Shown here: piece after piece, positions 58,686 through 64,000 of the stretch | How the letters are laid out: each line of letters starts with the position of its first letter | How positions within the stretch are numbered: the first letter of the stretch is position 1 | From: Flaccisagitta enflata | Taxonomy: Eukaryota > Chaetognatha > Sagittoidea > Aphragmophora | Reading direction: 5' to 3' | Assembly (NCBI GenBank): GCA_965153355.1 | Contig: OZ231127.1 | Span: 52,266,001-52,330,000 of the forward strand | DNA length: 64,000 nucleotides | Translations under genes and position numbers: made by a program | The notes under the pieces: model-generated | Seen by the model: the letters and a program-made list of their open reading frames with translations, nothing else | What the model was told of the DNA's origin: nothing | Database searches by the model: none

Positions 58686-60079
58686 GAATAGTCATAAAAA
58701 GCGTTACATGGTCAGCGGTGATGCCCCTGGGTTAGTGTAGGATTGAGATTATGAGAGGGGCAGCGGCCCCGGAGGGGCCGATGACCTATAATTCCACATA
58801 GGGCAATTTTCTCCAGCTTGAGAAGCTGGTTTGGAGGGCCTGGACAATTTTCTCCAGTTTGAGAAGCTGGTTTGGAGGGCTTGATTTTGGGTCTGAAAGG
58901 TCTGATTCAGGGTCTGAGAGGCGTAGTTTAAGGTCTGAAAGGCTTGATTTGGGGTCTGAAAGGCCTGATTTTGGGTCTGAGGGGTCTAATTTGGGGTCTG
59001 AAAGGCCTGATTTGGGGTCTTAGAGGCCTGATCTGGGGCAAGAAAGGTTTGAAAGGCCTGATTTGGGGTCTAAGAGGCCTGATATGGGGCAAGAAAGGGC
59101 TGATTTGAGGTCTGAAAGGTCTGATTTGATGTCCAAGAGGCCTTTTGGGCAGCGGCCCCGAAGGGGACGATGTCCTGTAGAACACAGGGGACTTTCGTTC
59201 GTTCGTTCGTTCGTCCGTTCGTTCGTCCCCCCCTCATCAGGCCCCTCAGGCCTCAAATCTGACCTCTCAGGCCTCAAATCTGACCTCTCAAGCCTTAAAT
59301 CTGACCTCTCAGGCCTCAAATCAAGCCTCTCAGGCCTCAAATCCAGCCTCTCAGGCCTCAAATCCAGCCTCTCAGGCCTCAAATCCAGCCTCTCAGGCCT
59401 CAAATCCAGCCTCTCAGTCCTCAAATCCAGGCTCTCAGGTCTTAGATCCAGCCACTCAGGTCTCAAATCCAGCCTCTCAGCGTCTCAGACCTCAAATCCA
59501 GCCTCTCAGGCCTCAAATCCAGCCTCTCAGGCCTCAAATCCAGCCTCTCAGGTCTCAAATCCAGCCTCTCAAGTCTCAAATCCAGCCTCTCAGGTCTCAA
59601 ATCCAGCCTCTCAGGCCTCCAATCCAGTCTCTCGGGTCTCAAATCCAGCCTCTCAGGCCTCAAATCCAAATTCTCAGGGCCAGCTATCTCAAGCTTCTGA
59701 TTGATATTCTCAGGCCTTCTATCAGCTTTCTTAGACCTCAGTTGACGGCTTGAGGCTCTTGAAGGCCTTCAGTCAGCATCTCATCCACTTCTTGAGGCAG
59801 GAAAAATAAAATTCCCCCTGTGTTCTACAGGACATCGTCCCCTTCGGGGCCGCTGCCCTGCTTCCCCTCACTCCAATTCACAATCACTCAAAGCAGGGCA
59901 ACGGGTATCGCTGACCACATATTGCCCTTGGGCGACCTGTTTGAGGGTCAAAAGGGCTTCATTTGCAGTCTGGGAAGCCTATTTTGAGGCTTTGAGGGGG
60001 GGACGTACGGACGGAAACCGAAGAAAATTGCCCTATGTGGAATTATAGGTCATCGGCCCCTCCGGGGCCGCTGCCCAAA
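58686..60079. mobile_element. Family B element (CCTATAATTCCACATAGGG subtype) with nested B insertion
   Basis: Extended end ATAGTCATAAAAAGCGTTAC and GGTCAGCGGTGATGCCCC. GGGGCAGCGGCCCCGGAGGG, GATGACCTATAATTCCACAT and TTTTCTCC, with a 42-bp unit duplicated near 58815-58880, then units of about 21 bp to 59140. The second arm is AAATTGCCCTATGTGGAATT..GGCCCCTCCGGGGCCGCTGCCC at 60030-60075. Interrupted at 59141-59941. Confidence 0.86.
59141..59941 (+). mobile_element. Family B element (ATGTCCTGTAGAACAC subtype), nested, about 800 bp
   Basis: Short end CTTTTGGGCAGCGGCCCCGA, GACGATGTCCTGTAGAACAC, GTTCGTTCGTTCGTTCGTCC and about 24 tandem 21-bp units (CTCTCAGGCCTCAAATCCAG). The inverted end is CCCCTGTGTTCTACAGGACA, CCCCTTCGGGGCCGCTGCCC. 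The hairpin tail GCCCTGCTT..AAGCAGGGC ends GCCCTTGGGCGACCTG. Its tail is nearly identical to 29180-29263. Confidence 0.91.
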
Positions 60080-60085
60080 AGAAGA

Positions 60086-60781
60086 ACTTAGAGAGGCGGA
60101 GTCACTGGAGAGAAACAGTGAGAGTGAGGAGAGAGATTTGACGAGTGGTTACTCCAGAAAATGAAGGCGAAGAAAGCATGTGGGAGGGGGAGAGGGTTTA
60201 TAAACGGGATTTGAGCAGAAGTTCTAAGGAAACCGGCTTTAGGAGATGCTGGCTGGCTATAGGTAAAGCAAAACATATAAAGGCGCATACAAAAATCTTT
60301 ACAGGCTTGTTTCGTCTTTTTAAAAAGAACACTCCATCTGAATTGCTCCATTGGCACGTTAGGTTTTTTTTTTTTTTTTTTTCGTTCAAATACTGACGAA
60401 TTGCTTGTGATAAACATTTTTTGTCAGCAACCACAAACCGATCATCAACAGGCATCATTTATAAGCAACCACAATCTCGCTGTTAACTGGTTTTACAGTC
60501 TGTGTTAAAACATTTTGCTTAAGAAAATAACGAGTTGATTCTTTTTTCGAAAGGAATGTGAGAACTATATAATGTTTCACGTATGAACACTTATTTGAGG
60601 ATAAAAAGAAATATCTTTATAGCGTTGCGCTACGCGCTTCTTTTTCAGATTTTATTGGTTGCAAAACATCAAACTTAGACCATGGGAGGAAAATCATACC
60701 TTGAACGTGAAAACGAAATAAATGAAGTCAAGCAAAGTCACCATAATGACCACAACTGGGAATTGAAGAGATTAGAAATCA

Positions 60782-60783
<2 letters not shown>
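60086..60783. other. Spacer, no gene recognised
   Basis: A small hairpin GCGTTGCGCTACGCGC lies near 60622. No family member or supported frame. Confidence 0.4.

Positions 60784-60812
<29 letters not shown>
60784..60812. repeat. (GA)n microsatellite
   Basis: Short pure GA array. Confidence 0.95.
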
Positions 60813-60814
<2 letters not shown>

Positions 60815-60989
60815 AACAAAGAGCACGATAACGAGGTGGAACTGAAAAAATATACGGATTTTTAAAGAAAAAGAAAGAATGAATGCAACAAGGCAAGAAG
60901 GTTTAGGAGTTGAAAAGTTACACAAACAAAATATCAACGATGAAGAAATTCTTTCAAAGGCCGAGTATGAGAGACAAAATGAGAGAAAG

Positions 60990-61035
60990 GGAGAGACAGA
61001 CAGACAGACAGACAAACAGAGAGAGAGAGAAAAAA
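60990..61035. repeat. (GACA)n-(GA)n array
   Basis: GACA units precede GA here, the reverse of the usual order in this window. Confidence 0.93.
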
Positions 61036-61191
61036 AAAGATTTCTTCTCTCTTCATAGAAAAGGCGAATAGAGAAAAAAAGAGGGATGAAATATCAACAT
61101 TATTAACGGAAGAAGGGAAAAGAAAGGAAATCTTGAGAGAGGTCCGTCATTAATTTCGACACATTGAGTCCCCAATGTGGCTGAAGGATAA

Positions 61192-61195
<4 letters not shown>

Positions 61196-61282
<87 letters not shown>

Positions 61283-61400
61283 AAGACAGACAGACAGAAA
61301 GACAGACAGACAGATGCAGATAAGGAAACAGAGACCGAAACAAAGACAGAGAAACTGAGGTTCAGACAGACAGATAGACACAGATAGACAGACATATATA
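61196..61400. repeat. (GA)n-(GACA)n compound array
   Basis: GA (61196-61233), GACA to about 61315 with GAAAGACA interruptions, then GACA-rich drift. Confidence 0.96.
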
Positions 61401-62330
61401 CTCCAGCAGAGTAACACGGAAGAAGACAAAAGTGAAGAGGGGGAGAAAATGAATGAAAAGCGGACAAAGAAAGGCAGACAGACATGATCGAATGTACAGA
61501 GAAAGAGACAGAAAAAGGGAAAGAAAACTTGGACAGAAGAAAGAATGTCAGCGAGATAGTCAAAGTTGCAGGATGCTGACTTTTCACATTTTTCCAGGGT
61601 TGACGCATTCACAAGGGTCGCATTTGATACGGGTTGTTGGCCGAGATTGAGTGGGTGGAGGCCTCAGGGTCGCCAGAGGTGAAATGCAACGGTTAGTGCA
61701 AAGAATGGAAGGCAGGAGTAAGGAGCGGATGGTTGCGATGGGGTAGGGGATGATGTTAAGGAGGATATCGCTAAAGTCTAAAGGGGGCCTTGGTATTGCT
61801 GAATGCAGATTAGGATATATGTAGGAAAATGAAGAAATGTGAGTAAAATAAGATGTGAAACGATTGAGGAGATAGATGGATGTTCGTCCGTGCATCGATC
61901 TCTCTTCCTTTCCGTTTTTTTGATCTGTCTGTATTTCTCCACGTCGTTTGCCCCATTTCCCTACCACCACGTACCGCCTTTCCTCATTTCATGGTTCTAC
62001 CGCCAACTGAGATTTGGAGAGGATTCCCCGTCGTTTCACTCGCACTGGTTTGGGGTTTTTTGCCTTCTTTAGTCGTGAGTGTCTTACCCTGATAAGGATA
62101 ATATCTATTCTACTTGCTTAGTCGCTGAGCAATGCAGCGCCTGTGCTAACCAAGCCAAGCCCTGCTTGCTTTTTTCACCATTCAAAAAAGCGAATTATTA
62201 AGTATTAAGTTATGATTTGTTATTGCTAAGGGGACATAGTGATTAGTTACGAAAAATTATGAAAGCATAACGTTTTGTAGTATTCATTATGCTGAATCCA
62301 AATATGTCTTTCTTTTACTCAAAACTGAAG
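61401..62330. other. Low-repeat spacer, open frame without homology
   Basis: A 128-codon minus-strand frame (61584-61970) is not a repeat translation. It has no domain I recognise, an unusual composition (Pro, Ser, Ile, Thr) and no visible splice or promoter context. I do not call it a gene. Confidence 0.35.
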
Positions 62331-62715
62331 GGAAGTCGCTAAAAAAATTCAATGAATTTTCTCAAAAAACTTTTTTTTTGCCAAAATTTTTTTTTTGCTT
62401 AAAAATCATTTTTAGGCAAAAAAAAATTTTTGCTAAAAAATTTTTTTTTTTTTGAAGATTTTAGCGAGTAAAAAAAATTTAAGATAGTAGATTTTAACAG
62501 AAAAAAATTTTCATGAAAAAAATTTTTGACAAAAATTTTTTTTATATAAAATTTAAGCAAAAAAGAAAAAAATAAGCTAAAAATTTTAGCAAAAGGTTTC
62601 AACAAAAAAAAAATTGCAAAAAATAAATTTTGCAAAAAAAATTTTTGTGAAAAAAAATTTTACAAAAAAAATTTTGCAAAATATTTATGACATAACAATT
62701 TTTTCTTATGGTTCT
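62331..62715. repeat. Degenerate GCAAAAAAAATTTT array
   Basis: AT-rich units of 12-16 bp such as TTTGCAAAAAAAATTTTTG and GCTAAAAATTTT, comparable to the array at 44140-44780. Confidence 0.8.
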
Positions 62716-62897
62716 AAAGAAACAAGGCCGGATACGTAGCTACTCCACTTGTGTGCGGGTTGGTAAACGCTATATTTGAGTTCACTTCATTTGAGCAAGA
62801 GTCGTAAGATGAAAGAGCAAATATAATGATATGATGATTGGACCGATGAACAGACTGATGGATTAAGAAAGCGGGTTGTGCGAAGCAGGCTAAAAAT
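62716..62897 (-). mobile_element. Family A element, strongly diverged
   Basis: Begins AAACAAGGCCGGATACGTAG and CTACTCCACTTGTGTGCGGGT. The rest (CATTTGAGCAAGAGTCGTAAG, GACCGATGAACAGACTGATGG, AAAGCGGGTTGTGCGAAGCAGGC) follows the family order with many substitutions. The head hairpin is reduced. Confidence 0.7.
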
Positions 62898-63257
62898 GTT
62901 TTACAAAGAATCCATAAAATTGAGATTTGAAAAACATTTTTTTATAATTTTTAGTATATCGTTCATAACACATTTTACTTCATATCATTTAATCAGAAAA
63001 AAATTACATTACAATCTTTAGTGATAAATATCATAATATTTTATTATTCATTTAACATTGAAACTAATTTTTTTGTTATTTTTTATGATTCTAACAAAAC
63101 GGTGTAAGAAAAATTCTTAAAATTTTTTTTTCATCAGGTCCCCTTAAAAAATCCCTTTAGTTGTTTTTGTATCCTCCAAAGGCTCGGGGTTGATGGTTTC
63201 TGAAAATGATTCTCGTAAATGCGCCTCTAGAATTGATTTTGTATATTCATAAATTAT
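62898..63257. other. AT-rich spacer, nothing recognised
   Basis: No frame or family member. Confidence 0.4.
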
Positions 63258-63967
63258 AAGTTGTGTGCTACGTGACTCTACACCCCGCTATGTCGGTCCG
63301 TCGGTTGGTCAGTTGATCGGTCAGTTGGTGGGTTGCTCCCCTTTCTGGGCAGCAGCCCTGAAAGGGTCGATGACCTATGCTTTCAGACATATGGGGAATT
63401 TTCTCCTTCTCCTTCTCCTTCTTCTTTGTCCCCCCCCCCTCAAATCTCAGTCTCGAGGCCCAAATTCCAGTCCCAAGGCCTAAATTCCAGTCTTGAAGCC
63501 AAATCCCAGCCTCGAGGCCCAATACAGTCAGGTAAATCCCAACCTGGAGGCCCAGATCCCAGCCTTGAGGCTCAAATCTCAGCAGAGTTGAAATCACAAC
63601 ACGAGTCAAATCCCAAAAGAGGCCCAGATCTCAACCTCAGGCTGGTTGGGCCTCAAGGATCTGGGCCTCCAGGCTGGGATTTGAACCTTGAGACTAGAAT
63701 TTGAGCCTTCAGGCTGAATTTAGGCCTCATGGCTGAGATTTGGGCTTCAAGACTGGGATTTGAGCGTAATCCTGAGTTTGGGCCTCAAGCATGGGATTTT
63801 AGGGGGTGAAGGAAGTAGAAGAAGGAGAAGGAGAAAATTCCCCATATGTGTGAAAGCATAGGTCATTGACCTCTTTGGGGCCGCTGTCCTGCTTCCCCTT
63901 CAACTTCAAGCACAACCTACTTAGGCAGGGCATGGTACACACTGATATCTAACCTTAACGATTATTA
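63258..63967 (+). mobile_element. Family A head joined to a family B element (A+B hybrid), tail side not recovered
   Basis: Family A head AAGTTGTGTGCTACGTGACTC, CTACACCCCGCTATGTCGGT and GGTCAGTTGATCGGTCAG (63258-63336). B follows with CCCCTTTCTGGGCAGCAGCC, GATGACCTATGCTTTCAGAC, 20-bp units that invert near 63640, CCCCATATGTGTGAAAGCAT, GGGGCCGCTGTCC and the extended tail to about 63967. No GGCCTTG end is seen before the window stops 33 bp later. Confidence 0.84.
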
Positions 63968-64000
63968 CTTTTTAAGGCGTTTTGAACTTTTTGAGCCCAC

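Noticed and set aside
59230-59690. Possible CRISPR-like array of short direct repeats
   Set aside because: The 21-bp units are contiguous, with no unique spacers, and the context is eukaryotic repeats.
59020-59704. 148- and 213-codon heptad-repeat frames
   Set aside because: Same explanation as 28495-28914: both strands of the 21-bp B core are open. A coiled-coil-like heptad is coincidental.
61584-61970. 128-codon minus-strand frame without simple repeats
   Set aside because: No recognisable domain, no flanking gene structure and an unremarkable length for a large window. Homology search and RNA evidence would be needed before calling it.

Overview
This window reads as repeat-saturated eukaryotic DNA with no recognisable intact gene. 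The only sequence with convincing protein homology is a decayed fragment of a non-LTR retrotransposon ORF2 at 32036-32650. Its endonuclease-to-RT linker resembles CR1/Jockey-type elements of animals. Together with three tRNA-like sequences carrying Pol III A/B boxes, TA-flanked MITEs and very long (GA)n/(CT)n and (CA)n tracts, this suggests a metazoan, perhaps a marine invertebrate. I cannot name the species, and the animal assignment is an inference. Nearly all long open frames here are translations of simple repeats (SLSLS, ERERE, HTHTH, CVCVC, KKKK, FFLSFFLS) or of 15-, 20- or 21-bp tandem repeats, and should not be annotated as proteins.

Three kinds of structure explain most of the window. 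(1) Microsatellites: about thirty GA/CT, CA/GT, GAAA, GAA, CAA and GACA arrays, many 60-240 bp long. They tend to be compound with a fixed polarity (GA first, then GACA or CA, read on the purine strand). (2) Short interspersed families that look specific to this genome. Family A (about 15-20 copies) has a terminal hairpin TAGTCGCGT..ACGCGACT, then a (GTCC)n/(GTCG)n array, a variable middle and an end ..GGCCTTG, usually with T4/A4-like 4-bp flanks. Family B (about 16 copies) is a foldback element ending in GGGCAGCGGCCCCGAAGGGG, with long inverted ends, one end extended by about 80 bp, and a core of 20- or 21-bp tandem repeats. Family D (3 copies) has a head hairpin GATGCGT..ACGCATC plus a GTCC array. 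(3) Non-coding inverted-repeat elements of about 430-660 bp flanked by TA dinucleotides (Tc1/mariner-like MITEs), each with a different terminal inverted repeat: 12862-13482, 17583-18239, 24218-24647, 27151-27769, 36949-37496, 45918-46423 and, less cleanly, 54940-55677. Smaller foldbacks lie at 48106-48243, 48499-48618, 51646-51733 and 58172-58406.

Layout: 1-12.8 kb is dominated by CT/GA, GT and GACA microsatellites with single copies of B, A and D. 12.8-19.3 kb holds two MITEs, several A copies, an A+B hybrid and a 358-bp tandem duplication. 19.7-25 kb holds D, GAAA/CAA arrays, a B half-element, a tRNA-like sequence, an 80-bp tandem duplication and a MITE bracketed by two A elements. 25.2-30 kb is a nest of B elements, one inserted in another, with a 619-bp MITE between them. 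30-33 kb is the least repetitive part and contains the retrotransposon fragment. 33.4-39.9 kb has GT/CT, 15-bp, GTT/GGT and GAA arrays, a B element split by a MITE, and a GC-rich inverted purine/pyrimidine block. 40-50 kb has A copies in minus orientation, B elements, a MITE carrying a tRNA-like core and foldbacks. 50-58 kb has GAAA, GA/CA and GAA arrays and two clusters of the decamer GTTTTGAAAC. 58.6-64 kb has a B element inserted in another B element, GACA arrays and an A+B hybrid at the edge.

The most interesting point is that families A, B and D share a design, a terminal hairpin followed by a GTCC/GTTC-type tetranucleotide array, without sharing much sequence. They insert into one another, and the same A+B junction occurs twice 47 kb apart. 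No protein in the window could mobilise them.
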